The notes: a model not told the origin generated them from the sequence alone. DNA of 49,833 bases from an uncultured Gammaproteobacteria bacterium (GCA_913009875.1 CAJVYS010000007.1:1-49833), one strand, 5' to 3'; positions 8,901-18,066 are shown, numbered from the stretch's first letter. Numbers and translations are program-made.

Positions 8901-9548
8901 TTAATGCAATTGCCGTCCCAGCGACAGACCGTAGAACAGGATCACCGGCGCCTGCAGCGCAAGGATGATGCTGCGGTAGATCAGCGTTTCCAATCCCGCT
9001 TTTTCGTAGTGTTTCTGTAATGTCGTGGCAATGATCTCGGATAGCCGCCGTGCCAGGGCGTAGCCGACGAAGGCCATGGCCAGTAGGGTGCCGAGCGCCG
9101 GCCAGTTGGGCCAGTATTCGATCCATTGTGACGGTTGCGTGGCGACCAACCAGTGAAACAGCAGGCTGGCAGCGGCCATACCCTGGATGGGCAGCACCAG
9201 CGCCGGCAGGCGGCCGATGACCGGCAGCAGGGGCAACAGCAGGGAAAGTACGAAGCTGAGATTGACCAGGCTGGTGATGCGGCCGCGCCCGGCGGCCAGC
9301 AGTTCCGCCAGCTTTGGCGCCTCGGCGAGGCCGAACAGGATGGGGTAGGCGAACAGGATAAAGGCCACCAACGCCAGCGCGCGGGCGGCGGGGATCAGCA
9401 GGTGCTCGGCCAGCCAGAGGGTGCTGGCGATGTCGCTGACACGATCCAGCAGGCGCCATCCCAGCCACTCCACCAACAGCGACACCAGCATATAGGCCAT
9501 GATGGCCAGCAACAGGTTGGGGCTGGCGAGGGCTTCGAGGGTTGTCAT
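8901..9548 (-). CDS. Integral membrane protein of unknown function (215 aa)
   Basis: The protein is hydrophobic over most of its length, with about five or six predicted membrane spans (for example LLLAIMAYMLVSLLVEWLGW, ALALVAFILFAYPILFGL, SFVLSLLLPLLPVI and LGTLLAMAFVGYAL). A loop KHYEKAGLETLIYRS precedes the last span. I see no catalytic or transport motif. It is transcribed away from ppc's 3' end on the same strand and converges with the GIDE gene. An overlapping frame at 8767-9468 on the same strand is rejected because it lacks membrane character and is Arg/Pro-rich. Confidence 0.75.
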   Translation of the reverse strand: MTTLEALASPNLLLAIMAYMLVSLLVEWLGWRLLDRVSDIASTLWLAEHLLIPAARALALVAFILFAYPILFGLAEAPKLAELLAAGRGRITSLVNLSFVLSLLLPLLPVIGRLPALVLPIQGMAAASLLFHWLVATQPSQWIEYWPNWPALGTLLAMAFVGYALARRLSEIIATTLQKHYEKAGLETLIYRSIILALQAPVILFYGLSLGRQLH

Positions 9549-9607
9549 GCTGGAATATGGCCGCAGCAGGCAGGTATTTCTTTAGGGCGTGATAGGACTG
9601 AGTCGAC

Positions 9608-9653
9608 AGGACTGAGGACTCAGAAGGGTTATGCTTTGCTCCTCCTCAGTCCT
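9608..9653 (-). terminator. Hairpin downstream of ppc
   Basis: AGGACTGAGGA at 9608-9618 pairs with TCCTCAGTCCT at 9643-9653 around a 24-base loop, just beyond the ppc stop codon. No T-run is present, so termination activity is inferred from position only. Confidence 0.45.
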
Positions 9654-9661
9654 TTAGCCCT

Positions 9662-12460
9662 TTAGCCCGTATTTCGCATCCCCGCCGCAATGGCGTTGAT
9701 AGAGCGCAGCAGCGGATTCAGCCATTGTTCGCGTTCGGCCTCCGGCAACGATTCATCGCGGTAACGCTTCAGCAGGGTAAGCTGGATGTAGTTGAGGGGG
9801 TCCAGATAGGGGTTGCGGCGCATCAGTGACAGCTCCAGGCGGGGGGTCTCGCCCAGCAGGTGCTGATTGCCGGAGACGTTCAATACCTGGTTCACGGTGC
9901 GGTAGAACTCGCCGTGGAAGGCTGAATAGATGCGTTCGCCGGTTTCCTTATCCTGGCACAGGCCGGCGTATTCCCGGGCAATGTCCGGCTCGGCCTTGTA
10001 CAGGGCCATCTGGGTGTTGCTCAGCAGGGCGCGGAAGAACGGCCAGTCCTGGTACATCTTTTGTAATTGCGCCAGACGCACCGGGTCGTTGCCGCGCCAC
10101 TGTTCCAGCGCCGTGCCGATGCCGTACCAGGCCGGCAGGGTGTGGCGCGACTGGGCCCAGCCGAATACCCAGGCGATGGCGCGCACGGAGGTCTTGGCGC
10201 GGTCGCCCTTCTTGCGATGCGAGGGCCGTGAGCCGATATTGAGCAGGCCGATCTCGGTGACCGGGGTGGCCTCATAGAAGTAGTCGAGGAAGCCGGGGGT
10301 CTCGTCGGTGAGCTGGCGGTAGGCCTGTTCGCCGCTGTCGGCCAGTTCGTCCATTACCGCCAGATAGTCGCGGCGCTCCGGGTCGGTGGGTTGCACTAAG
10401 TTGCAGCTGGCTCTGATCAGGCCGGTGATGCCCATGGTCAGCTCATAGACAGCGGTTTCCTGATTACTGTACTTGGACGACAGCACCTCGCCCTGCTCGG
10501 TGAACTTGATCTGTCCGTGCACGGTGCCCTCGGGTTGAGCCAGGATGGCCTCGTGGGTGGGGCCACCGCCGCGGCCGATGGTACCGCCGCGGCCGTGGAA
10601 CAGACGGCACTGGACGCCGTGGGCGTTGGTCAGCTGGGTGACGCGCTTCTGCGCCTCGTACAGATTCCAGCCGGAGGCGAGGATGCCACCGTCCTTGCAG
10701 GAGTCGGAATAGCCCAGCATGATTTCCTGCAGGTTGCCGTTGGCGGCCAGCAGGGCGCTGTAGGTCTCGTTCTTCAGCAGACGCTCCATCACCGGTTCGA
10801 TGTGCTCCAGATCCTCGATGGTCTCGAATAGCGGTGAAATGGAAATGTGCGACTCGATGTGGTTGCCATCGATGCGGGCCAGACCGTTCAGGCGCGCCAG
10901 TAGCATGACCTCCATCACATGGCTGGCTTCGTGGGTCATGGAGATGACGTAGCTGCCGAAGGCGTTTTCGCTGATCTCGTTGCGCATCGATGACATGACG
11001 CCGAATACCGCCAGGGTTTCCTGTGTCGGTTCACTGAGGCTGATGTCGCTCGGGTTGAGGCCGGCGGGATCGCGGATGGCCCGCTCCAGCAGGGCCATGC
11101 GTCCGTCTTCGTCCAGCGCCTCGTAGTCTTCGCCGCGCTGCTTGAACAGTTCGGCGACGGCCTCGCTGTGACGGGTGGATTCCTGGCGTACGTCCAGTTG
11201 CAGACAGTAGAAGCCGAAGGTCTCCACCAGGCGGACCAGGTCTTTCAGCTTGCCGTCGGCAATGCGCGCGTCGCCATGACCGAGCAACGACTGGTGGATG
11301 AGCTTCAGGTCGGCAAGGAAGCTCAGCTCGGAATCGTAGCGGTGCTCGACACGGGTTTCACTGCGTGCCTCGCGTCCCAGCAGTTGATCCTTGATGAGCA
11401 CCAGATTACGTTCCAGACGGTAACGCATGATGCTCAGCTTGCGCCGATAGGGTTCATGGGCGTAGCGGGCAGGTTTGTCGCGGAAGGCGAATTCGGCATA
11501 GGTCGCGTTGTCGCCTTGCAGGCTTTCCGTTAGCGCTACGCTGGGGGTGCAGAGCTTGTCCGAATGGGTGAGCAGTTCGATCAGGTGTGGAATGCGTTGC
11601 AGATATTCCAGCAGCACCGCGTGTGACTGCAGGCGCAGGGCCATGACGGTGGTTTCGGGTTTTACATTGGGGTTGCCATCGCGGTCGCCGCCGATCCAGG
11701 AACCGAAGCGCAGGAAGCTGGGGACTGTCACTGCTTCCTCGCCACAGACGCGCGCCATGGAACGCTCGAAATAGCGGTAGGTCTGCGGCACGGCCTCGAA
11801 CAGGCACTCGTTGAAATAGGCCAGACCGTAGGCGATCTCGTCCTCTACCCGCGGGCGAATGCTGCGCACCTCGTCGGTCTTCCACAGTATCTGGATCTGG
11901 CTTTCCAGCTCTTCAATGATTTCATCACGCTCGGCCTTGTTGAGCCGCGTGTCGTTGAGCTTCTGGTTGGTGATGAAGATGCGGCGCAGACCATCCATGA
12001 TGGTGCGGCGCTTGGCCTCGGTGGGGTGTGCGGTGATAACGGGAATATAGGCCAGCTGATTGAGCAGGGACTGCAGCTGCTCGGAGGTAATTTTCTTTTC
12101 GCGCAGTTCACGCAGTGTTGCGTCGAAGGAGCCGGCCCACAGCTGGCCGCCGCGGTGAACCTGCTTACGGCGCTGCTGGTGGAAATAGGATTCCTCAGCG
12201 ATGTTGACCAGACTGAAGTAGACATTGAAGGCGCGCACCACGTGCACAAGGGTCTGCGGTGGGAGCGTTTCGATCAGCCGTTTCAGCCGTCGTCGTCGGG
12301 CGGGATTGTCCTGCTTGCGCAGACTGATGAAACCCTTGCGCAGGGATTCCACTGCTGCCAGCACTTCGCCGCCTTCCTGGTCGCGTAGTACGTTACCCAG
12401 CAGGGTGCCGAGGAGTTTGACTCTGGATCGAAGGGCCTTGTCGCTTGTGTTGCTGCTCAT
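9662..12460 (-). CDS. ppc: Phosphoenolpyruvate carboxylase
   Basis: The enzyme converts phosphoenolpyruvate and bicarbonate to oxaloacetate, refilling the TCA cycle. At 932 residues it is normal for bacterial PEPC. The bicarbonate/PEP motif TAHPTE is at residues 143-148, with the catalytic His at 145. Further landmarks are GSWIGGDRDGNPNVKPET, the glycine-rich loop FHGRGGTIGRGGGPTHEAIL and the C-terminal MRNTG tail that closes the active site. It is cytoplasmic and appears monocistronic, with repeat-rich DNA on both sides. No regulatory residues beyond the family pattern were checked. Confidence 0.98.
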   Translation of the reverse strand: MSSNTSDKALRSRVKLLGTLLGNVLRDQEGGEVLAAVESLRKGFISLRKQDNPARRRRLKRLIETLPPQTLVHVVRAFNVYFSLVNIAEESYFHQQRRKQVHRGGQLWAGSFDATLRELREKKITSEQLQSLLNQLAYIPVITAHPTEAKRRTIMDGLRRIFITNQKLNDTRLNKAERDEIIEELESQIQILWKTDEVRSIRPRVEDEIAYGLAYFNECLFEAVPQTYRYFERSMARVCGEEAVTVPSFLRFGSWIGGDRDGNPNVKPETTVMALRLQSHAVLLEYLQRIPHLIELLTHSDKLCTPSVALTESLQGDNATYAEFAFRDKPARYAHEPYRRKLSIMRYRLERNLVLIKDQLLGREARSETRVEHRYDSELSFLADLKLIHQSLLGHGDARIADGKLKDLVRLVETFGFYCLQLDVRQESTRHSEAVAELFKQRGEDYEALDEDGRMALLERAIRDPAGLNPSDISLSEPTQETLAVFGVMSSMRNEISENAFGSYVISMTHEASHVMEVMLLARLNGLARIDGNHIESHISISPLFETIEDLEHIEPVMERLLKNETYSALLAANGNLQEIMLGYSDSCKDGGILASGWNLYEAQKRVTQLTNAHGVQCRLFHGRGGTIGRGGGPTHEAILAQPEGTVHGQIKFTEQGEVLSSKYSNQETAVYELTMGITGLIRASCNLVQPTDPERRDYLAVMDELADSGEQAYRQLTDETPGFLDYFYEATPVTEIGLLNIGSRPSHRKKGDRAKTSVRAIAWVFGWAQSRHTLPAWYGIGTALEQWRGNDPVRLAQLQKMYQDWPFFRALLSNTQMALYKAEPDIAREYAGLCQDKETGERIYSAFHGEFYRTVNQVLNVSGNQHLLGETPRLELSLMRRNPYLDPLNYIQLTLLKRYRDESLPEAEREQWLNPLLRSINAIAAGMRNTG

Positions 12461-12642
12461 CTACGTTAAACGCCTTTTAGTGACTGCTTTAGGGGGTTGC
12501 TACTCTGGGTTTTCCTCCAGCGGTGATGGGCTTTGTTCTGCATGTCTGCAGTCGTTATGCTGTGCACCGGATTTTCGTAGCGGGGACCTGTGGCCTGTGC
12601 GGAAAGCCGCTAATTATACCGTGAAACCAGGGTTTTGCTTCA

Positions 12643-12658
12643 TTGACATGTCCATGTC
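12643..12658 (+). promoter_or_regulatory. Possible promoter and overlapping palindrome upstream of the small membrane protein
   Basis: TTGACA at 12643-12648 is a perfect -35 box. It overlaps the palindrome GACATGTCCATGTC (12645-12658), a plausible operator. The -10 candidate TAGACG at a 17-base spacing is weak, so the call is tentative. The rest of 12461-12703 shows nothing else distinct. Confidence 0.35.
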
Positions 12659-12703
12659 GGTGGTGTAGACGCCGGGTGTGGTGGTTGCCAAGAGGTTGTG
12701 ATC

Positions 12704-12928
12704 ATGAAGTGGCTGGATAGACTTCCCTTTTTTCCCATCATCGCCGGTGCATTGTTGCTCGGACTGGCGCCATTTTCCCCGCAGCCGCATCTGCTGGAAA
12801 AGCTGGATATGCTGTTTTCGGGCACGCTACAGCGTCCGGTGGATGTCTTTGATCTATGCCTGCATGGTGCATTGCCTGCACTACTGCTACTGAAAACCAT
12901 CCGTTTTCTGCAAACCCGCGTGACATAA
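12704..12928 (+). CDS. Small membrane protein, family often annotated 'RND transporter'
   Basis: A 74-residue protein starts at ATG 12704 (MKWLDRLPFFPIIAGALLLG), with AGAGG eight bases upstream preferred over an in-frame GTG at 12698. It has two hydrophobic helices, about residues 9-22 and 51-66, joined by a conserved-looking hairpin FSPQPHLLEKLDMLFSGTL and a short RPVDVFDLCLHG segment. I recall small proteins of this pattern being labelled RND transporter in databases, but it is far too short to be a pump. The function is unknown. Confidence 0.7.
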   Translation: MKWLDRLPFFPIIAGALLLGLAPFSPQPHLLEKLDMLFSGTLQRPVDVFDLCLHGALPALLLLKTIRFLQTRVT

Positions 12929-13192
12929 GAGGTGACCTGCCGGGGGGTAACGTAGCAATCTCTTAGGGTTTTTCCGCGGCGCTATCCAGACTATTCGCGG
13001 GTTCCAAACCCAGGGTTGTTTGACTAGAGTTCAGATCAATGGCCTGTTGCTAATTTGTGATGATAAGCGGCAGCGTTATCGGTATAGTGGAATTGCCGGA
13101 TATTTCCGGTGTTTTAATCCGGCCGTGTTATTTCTCCTTTAGTGCCACATTCCGGCTCGGGAGTTTCGGCTTTTAAGGAAGAGGTTGAGCGC

Positions 13193-13420
13193 ATGCAATC
13201 AGGAACTGTGAAGTGGTTTAACAACGCCAAGGGTTACGGGTTTATCGTGCCTGAGGAGGGTGGTGATGACGTCTTTGTGCATTACTCCACCATCGATGGC
13301 GATGGTTTCAAGACACTGAAGGAAGGCCAGCCGGTGCAGTTCGAGGCCTCCGCCAGCCCCCGAGGGGTGCAGACGACTCGTGTGGTGGGCTCGGAAGGGA
13401 ATCCCCAGAGTCAGAACTGA
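13193..13420 (+). CDS. Cold-shock domain protein, CspD-like
   Basis: A 75-residue single cold-shock domain that binds single-stranded nucleic acid. RNP1 (KGYGFIVP) is at residues 13-20 and RNP2 (VFVHY) at 27-31. The N-terminus [15 protein letters not shown] and the block [16 protein letters not shown] are closer to CspD than to CspA. The start is ATG 13193, behind AAGGAAGAGG. An in-frame upstream extension from 13142 is not needed. Upstream, TATAGT at about 13082-13087 may be a -10 box. It converges with aubB-side gene aguB; it is not obviously part of an operon. Confidence 0.93.
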   Translation: MQSGTVKWFNNAKGYGFIVPEEGGDDVFVHYSTIDGDGFKTLKEGQPVQFEASASPRGVQTTRVVGSEGNPQSQN

Positions 13421-13458
13421 TGCTGCGTATGCCGGGGCTGGCGGTTCGCTGAGGCGGA

Positions 13459-14367
13459 TCAGTCCCGGTAGCGTTTCAGCAGATCGCCATAGGCATCGAT
13501 CCTGCGATCCCGCAGGTAGGGCCACGCACGCCGCACCTGCTCCGTGCGCGCCATGTCTATCCTCGCCAGGATAATTCCCGCCGCGTCCTGCGGACCCTGC
13601 GCCAGTATTTCCCCCTGTGGCCCGGCCACGAAACTGCTCCCCCAGAAACGAATACCACTGCCCTGTCCGCTGGGATCGGCCTCGAAGCCGGTGCGATTGC
13701 AGGCGGCCAGCGGGATACCGTTGGTGATGGCGTGGCCGCGTTGCACGGTGATCCAGGCATCGTGCTGACGGGCTTGTTCTGTGGCATCGTCGCTGTCGTC
13801 CCAGCCGATGGCGGTGGGGTAGAGCAGCAGCTCGGCGCCGGCCAGGGTCATCAGCCGCGCCGCCTCCGGGAACCACTGATCCCAGCACACCAGCACCCCT
13901 AGCCGACCCACCGAGGTGTCGATGGGCTCAAAGCCCTGCTGGCCGGGCGTGTGGTCGCCGGGCGTGAAGTAATATTTTTCGTAAAAGCCGGGGTCGTCGG
14001 GGATGTGCATCTTGCGATACTGGCCCACCAGGCCCTGCTGGCGGTCCAGCACGATGGCGGTGTTGTGATAGACGCCGGAGGCGCGGTGCTCGAACAGCGA
14101 GGCGACGATCACCACATTCAGTTCGGCGGCGAGGCGGGCGAAGTGTTGCGTCGTGAGGCCGGGGATGGGCTCGGCGAGATCAAAATTGTCGGCGGACTCC
14201 TGTTGGCAGAGATACAGCCCAGTGTGCAATTCCTGTAGCAGGATCAGCTCTGCGCCCTGTTGTGCCGCCTCGCGAATGGCGGCCTCGCTGGTGGCAATGT
14301 TGTCGGCCCGGTCGGTGCCGCAGGGGTGCTGGATCAGGGCGAGGGTGAGATGTCGGTTTTTGCTCAT
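13459..14367 (-). CDS. aguB: N-carbamoylputrescine amidase
   Basis: A nitrilase-superfamily carbon-nitrogen hydrolase that splits N-carbamoylputrescine to putrescine, CO2 and ammonia. The 302-residue protein has the full catalytic triad: E46 (LQELHTG), K119 (YRKMHIPDDP) and C161 (GVLVCWDQWFPEAAR). The extended block GFYEKYYFTPGD is typical of AguB. The agmatine deiminase that makes its substrate is the next gene upstream on the same strand, although 442 bases of repeat-rich DNA separate them. The last step of the agmatine route to putrescine is therefore assigned by sequence and by context. Confidence 0.93.
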   Translation of the reverse strand: MSKNRHLTLALIQHPCGTDRADNIATSEAAIREAAQQGAELILLQELHTGLYLCQQESADNFDLAEPIPGLTTQHFARLAAELNVVIVASLFEHRASGVYHNTAIVLDRQQGLVGQYRKMHIPDDPGFYEKYYFTPGDHTPGQQGFEPIDTSVGRLGVLVCWDQWFPEAARLMTLAGAELLLYPTAIGWDDSDDATEQARQHDAWITVQRGHAITNGIPLAACNRTGFEADPSGQGSGIRFWGSSFVAGPQGEILAQGPQDAAGIILARIDMARTEQVRRAWPYLRDRRIDAYGDLLKRYRD

Positions 14368-14552
14368 AGTGGTGATTGTCGGTTATGGCTGCGTAACGCT
14401 GCAAGGCAAACGGGCCTGGAGTGTATTTAGGCGCGACGGCCGGATGTCAATTACTGGGGATAGATTTACCCTGCTTGCATTCCGTCACACCGCAAAGCGA
14501 TGTGACGAGGAAAAGATGATTTACCGCCAAGGTCGTGAAGATGACCGGCCGT

Positions 14553-14579
14553 TATCGCGGCTGAAGCCGCTCCCACAAT
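14553..14579. repeat. REP element (GCGGCTGAAGCCGCTCCCACA type)
   Basis: The unit reads TATCGCGGCTGAAGCCGCTC and then CCACAAT, with stem GCGGCT/AGCCGC. It is the same as units at 36531-36556 and 39372-39395 and resembles the classical Pseudomonas REP. Confidence 0.85.
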
Positions 14580-14648
14580 CTTCAGAACAACGACCTCTGT
14601 AGTGTAAAGTGCTCTCTGTGTACTCCGTGGTGAATAACAAACGATACT

Positions 14649-14729
14649 TACCGCCAAGGTCGCAAAGTATCGCCAAGGCTGCATTCATCATCACGGATCG
14701 CTTCGCGTTTCTTTGCGACCTTGGCGGTT
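14649..14729. repeat. Inverted repeat, CCGCCAAGGTCGCAAAG arms
   Basis: TACCGCCAAGGTCGCAAAG at 14649-14667 is matched by its complement CTTTGCGACCTTGGCGGT-A at 14711-14729, with a 43-base spacer. A third partial copy, TTACCGCCAAGGTCGTGAAG, is at 14521-14540. It is non-coding and of a type commonly dispersed in environmental proteobacteria. Confidence 0.75.
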
Positions 14730-14809
14730 AAAAGCCTTTTTTTCGCATCTCTGTGGTGAACAGCATGGTGATGCCTTTCACGGGGGCGGTATCGTGGCCT
14801 GAGGGCCGC

Positions 14810-15865
14810 CTACGGGTAATCGCTGCCAGCGAGAACACCCGCGGGCAGCTGCATGGTCACGCAGTGCAGGCTGCCGAATTGTTCGATCAGCGGGCGCGCG
14901 TCGATGGCGATGATATCGCGCTGAGGGAAGCCGGTCTGCAATTGCTTGAGGGCCACGCAGTCCAGAGGATCACCGTAGGTGGGTACCAGTACGGCACCGT
15001 TGATGATCAGGAAATTGGCGTAGGTGGCGGGCAGGCGTTCGCCCTTGGCATTGAACTGCGCGGCGGGCAGGGGCAGTGGTAGCAGCCGGTAGGGCCGGCC
15101 GTCGGGGTCACGAAAGGCGCTCAGCTCGGCCTGCATAGCCTGCAGTTCGGTGTACTGGCTGTCGGCCGGGTCGTCGCAGCTGGTGTAGGCGATGGTGTGT
15201 GGATCGCAGAAGCGGGCCAGGGTGTCGATATGGCTGTCGGTGTCGTCGCCGGCCAGGGCGCCGTGCTTCAGCCACAGGATATGCTTGGTGCCGAGGTATT
15301 TGCGCAGGGCCTGTTCGATGCCCGCCTTGTCCAGCTGTGGATTGCGCCCCGCTGACAGCAGGCAGGCCTCGGTGGTGAGGAGGCGCCCCCGGCCGTCGCT
15401 GTCGATGCTGCCGCCTTCCAGTACCTGATCGATGTGCCGGCAGGGGGTGTCGCCGAAGACGCCTTGCTGCGCCAGGTTGCGGGTGATGGCGTTGTCCAGT
15501 TCAGCGGGGTATTTGCCACCCCAGCCGTTGAAGGTGAAGTCCAGCAGATGCGATGAGCTGTTATCGTCGAGGACGGTGATGGGGCCGTGGTCCCGTGCCC
15601 AGGAGTCATTACTGGGGGCGATGCGGCAGTTGATGTGATCCAGTCGTGCATCAGCCTCGCGCAGTTGATGCAGGACGTGTTGGCGCAGCGCCTCGTCGCG
15701 GCAGACGATCAGCACCTCTTCGCGCTGGCTGATCTCGCAGGCAATGTGGACGAATACCGGCTCGACGCGTGTCAGCAGTGGCGCCCAGTCGCTGCGATCG
15801 TGCGGCCAGGTGAGCATGATACCGCTCTGCGGTTCCCATTCGGCCGGCAGACGGGGTGCGCTCAT
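14810..15865 (-). CDS. aguA: Agmatine deiminase
   Basis: A peptidyl-arginine-deiminase-fold enzyme that converts agmatine to N-carbamoylputrescine and ammonia. At 351 residues it is the usual length. Seen motifs are MLTWPHDRSDW near the N-terminus, WARDHGPI, VLEGGSIDSDG, HGALAGDDTDSHID and the C-terminal catalytic Cys at residue 335 in GSLHCVTMQ. The start codon overlaps the corB stop codon as ATGA (15862-15865), so aguA is translationally coupled to corB. With aguB it makes putrescine from agmatine. It is cytoplasmic. Confidence 0.95.
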   Translation of the reverse strand: MSAPRLPAEWEPQSGIMLTWPHDRSDWAPLLTRVEPVFVHIACEISQREEVLIVCRDEALRQHVLHQLREADARLDHINCRIAPSNDSWARDHGPITVLDDNSSSHLLDFTFNGWGGKYPAELDNAITRNLAQQGVFGDTPCRHIDQVLEGGSIDSDGRGRLLTTEACLLSAGRNPQLDKAGIEQALRKYLGTKHILWLKHGALAGDDTDSHIDTLARFCDPHTIAYTSCDDPADSQYTELQAMQAELSAFRDPDGRPYRLLPLPLPAAQFNAKGERLPATYANFLIINGAVLVPTYGDPLDCVALKQLQTGFPQRDIIAIDARPLIEQFGSLHCVTMQLPAGVLAGSDYP

Positions 15866-17160
15866 GTACCGGTTTTGGTGGCGTCGAGGCGGGCCTTGCG
15901 CTGACGAAAGGCCGGGTTGATCAGGGCGGTTTTCACCTTGTTGCCCTTGGTCTGCACGATCTCCACCGGGTAGCCCGCCAGCATCAGGCTGGTGCCGGGT
16001 TTGGGGATGTCCTGCAGGTATTCGGTGATGAGTCCGCTGAAGGTTTTGGGGCCGTCGGTGGGCAGGTCCCAGGCCATGATGCGGTTGAGGTCGCGGATGT
16101 TGGCGCTGCCATCCACCAGGTAGGTGCCGTCCGGTTGGGGATGCACTTCGCGGATGTTGTCCGCCGGATCGGTGGTGAATTCGCCGACGATCTCTTCGAG
16201 GATGTCCTCCAGGGTCACCAGTCCGCGCACGTCGCCGTATTCGTCCACCACCAGGCCGATGCGGCGCTTCTGGCGGCGGAAGTTCAGCAACTGGGTGGTC
16301 AGCGAGGTGCCCTCGGGAACGAAATAGGGTTCCCGCAACAGGGTCACGAGATCCTCTTTGAAGGCCTCTTTTCTGCGTGACAGGACCAATGTGTTGCGCA
16401 TGTGCAGGAAGCCCACCACGTTGTTGATATCGCCGCGGTACACCAGCAGGCGGGTGTGCTGGCTGTGGGCGATCTGATTGAGGATTTCTTCCCAGTCGTT
16501 ATCGAGGTCGATGCCGGTTATCTCGTTGCGCGGCACCATGATGTCGTCCACCGTGGCCTTTTCAAGGTCGAGGATATTGGTGAGCATCTCCTGGTGGCTG
16601 TGTGGGATCAGGGCGCCGGCCTCGTTGACCACCACGCGCAGTTCTTCGCTGCTGAGCTCTTCGGAGCGGGCCTTTTTCGGGTTCACGCCCAGCAGACGCA
16701 TCAGACCGTGGGCGATGATGTTGACCAGCCACACCAGCGGATACAGCAGTATCTGCAGTGGCCCCAGCACCCGGCTGGCGGGAAAGGCAAAGCGTTCCGG
16801 GTGCAGCACGGCGAGGGTTTTGGGCGTGACCTCGGCAAAGATCAGGATCACCAGCGTCAGCAGGCCGGCGGCGATGGCGATGCCGGCCTCGCCCCATAGC
16901 CGCAGCGCCAGCACGGTGGCGATGGAGGAGGCGAGGATGTTGACGAAGTTGTTGCCCAGCAGGATCAGGCCGATGAGCCGGTCCGGGTGCTCCAGCAGAC
17001 GGCTGGCGCGCTCGGCGCCGTGATGCCCGCTCTTGGCCAGATGTTTCAGCCGATAACGATTGAGGCTCATGAGCCCCGTTTCGGAACCGGAGAAAAAGGC
17101 GGAAATAATAATCAGGAAGATCAGGGCGCCTAACAAGACGCCTATGGGGATGTCGTCCAA
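15862..17160 (-). CDS. corB: CNNM/CorC-family membrane transporter (DUF21-CBS-CorC_HlyC)
   Basis: The 432-residue protein has the full CorB/YfjD architecture. Residues about 1-180 form a DUF21 membrane domain with four helices and the signature FFSGSETGLMSLNRYRLKHL. Tandem CBS domains follow at about 200-330 (DDIMVPRNEITGID and LVVDEYGDVRGLVTLEDILE), then a C-terminal CorC_HlyC domain. Relatives take part in magnesium or cobalt movement or resistance. The neighbour ypjD and nearby ffh reproduce the E. coli corB-ypjD-ffh neighbourhood. It is coupled to aguA by a four-base overlap. A good promoter lies just upstream. Confidence 0.93.
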   Translation of the reverse strand: MDDIPIGVLLGALIFLIIISAFFSGSETGLMSLNRYRLKHLAKSGHHGAERASRLLEHPDRLIGLILLGNNFVNILASSIATVLALRLWGEAGIAIAAGLLTLVILIFAEVTPKTLAVLHPERFAFPASRVLGPLQILLYPLVWLVNIIAHGLMRLLGVNPKKARSEELSSEELRVVVNEAGALIPHSHQEMLTNILDLEKATVDDIMVPRNEITGIDLDNDWEEILNQIAHSQHTRLLVYRGDINNVVGFLHMRNTLVLSRRKEAFKEDLVTLLREPYFVPEGTSLTTQLLNFRRQKRRIGLVVDEYGDVRGLVTLEDILEEIVGEFTTDPADNIREVHPQPDGTYLVDGSANIRDLNRIMAWDLPTDGPKTFSGLITEYLQDIPKPGTSLMLAGYPVEIVQTKGNKVKTALINPAFRQRKARLDATKTGT

Positions 17161-17196
17161 AAAGGGAGAAACCTCGTTGCTATAAACGTAGCTTAA

Positions 17197-17225
17197 CTTT
17201 TAGGGGGAGGGGGGGCGGCTGTCAA
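17197..17225 (-). promoter_or_regulatory. Sigma-70-type promoter for corB-aguA
   Basis: On the minus strand a perfect TTGACA (complement at 17220-17225) is followed by a 17-base C-rich spacer and TAAAAG (complement at 17197-17202), a 4/6 match to the -10 box. It lies 37 bases before the corB start. Confidence 0.6.
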
Positions 17226-17244
17226 GCCGGGGTGGGCCACGGCC

Positions 17245-18066
17245 TCAGAGGCCGAGGACGATTTCGAGCACCAGCTTGCTGCCAATGTAGGCCAGCAGCA
17301 GCACCACGAAGCCGCTCAGGGTCCAGCGGATGGCGGTGCGGCCGCGCCAGCCGAAGCGCCAGCGGCCCCACAGCAGGGTGGCGAACACCACCCATGCCAC
17401 CATGGACAGTATGGTCTTGTGCACCAGATGCTGGGCGAACATGTCTTCGATGTACAGGGTGCCGGTGAGCAGTGAGGCGGTGAGCAGGGCCAGTCCCAGG
17501 CCGATCATCTGAAACAGCAGGGTCTCCATGGTCTGCAAGGGTGGCAGGGCGCGGATGAAGCCGCCCGGGCGTTTGTTGCGCAGATGGTGGTCCTGCACCG
17601 CCAGCAGCAGTGCCTGTCCCGCGGCGATGCTGAGCAGGCTGTAGGCCAGTACCGACATCAGGATATGCAGTTTTAATTCCATGGCCTGGGCGGTCATCAG
17701 GGTGTGTTCACTGGGGAACAGGACTTCGGCGAGGACGGCCAGTCCCGCGATGGGTAACAAGATGACGCCCAGATTTTCCACCGGATTCGACAATGCGGCC
17801 AGCAGGATCAGCAGGGCGATCAGCCAGGTGATCAGTGATACGGCGTTGATGAAGCCGATATTCAATCCTTCCGGCACAAACAGACTCTGGTAGAGCAGTA
17901 CGGCATGCAGCAGCACGGCGATGAGGCCGATGAGGAGGATGTGGTTCTTGCGCAGTTTACCGGGGCCTGCGTCTGCCCCCCCCTCGCGGAACAGGCGTTT
18001 GGCAAGCAGCAGCCCGGTAATGAAATACAGGGCGGCGGCAATAGCGGCAATGACGTAATGGCTCAT
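17245..18066 (-). CDS. ypjD: YpjD-type inner membrane protein, CcsA/HemX-like cytochrome c assembly family
   Basis: The 273-residue protein has about eight hydrophobic spans, starting with YVIAAIAAALYFITGLLLAK. Conserved histidines lie in membrane context (LHAVLLYQSLF, LHILMSVLAYSLLSIAAGQALL and LVHKTILSMVAW), as expected for the heme-handling CcsA/HemX fold. Gene order (corB next to it, ffh nearby and divergent) identifies it as the E. coli YpjD counterpart. Its exact function is not established; a heme or cytochrome role is inferred from the family. The gene is separated from corB by 84 bases holding a corB promoter. Confidence 0.88.
   Translation of the reverse strand: MSHYVIAAIAAALYFITGLLLAKRLFREGGADAGPGKLRKNHILLIGLIAVLLHAVLLYQSLFVPEGLNIGFINAVSLITWLIALLILLAALSNPVENLGVILLPIAGLAVLAEVLFPSEHTLMTAQAMELKLHILMSVLAYSLLSIAAGQALLLAVQDHHLRNKRPGGFIRALPPLQTMETLLFQMIGLGLALLTASLLTGTLYIEDMFAQHLVHKTILSMVAWVVFATLLWGRWRFGWRGRTAIRWTLSGFVVLLLAYIGSKLVLEIVLGL

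Larger units (their letters stand above)
14368..14809. other. Repeat-rich intergenic region between aguB and aguA
   Basis: No credible gene is seen in these 442 bases. They contain a REP unit (14553-14579), a long inverted repeat (14649-14729) and flanking CTCTGTG...GTGGTGAA repeat fragments at about 14616-14634 and 14748-14760. The region interrupts what would otherwise be a tight aguA-aguB operon. Confidence 0.7.

Noticed and set aside
8767-9468. Alternative 233-codon frame on the minus strand
   Set aside because: It is Arg/Pro-rich, has no membrane pattern and runs into the inverted repeat. The overlapping 8901-9548 frame is a coherent membrane protein.
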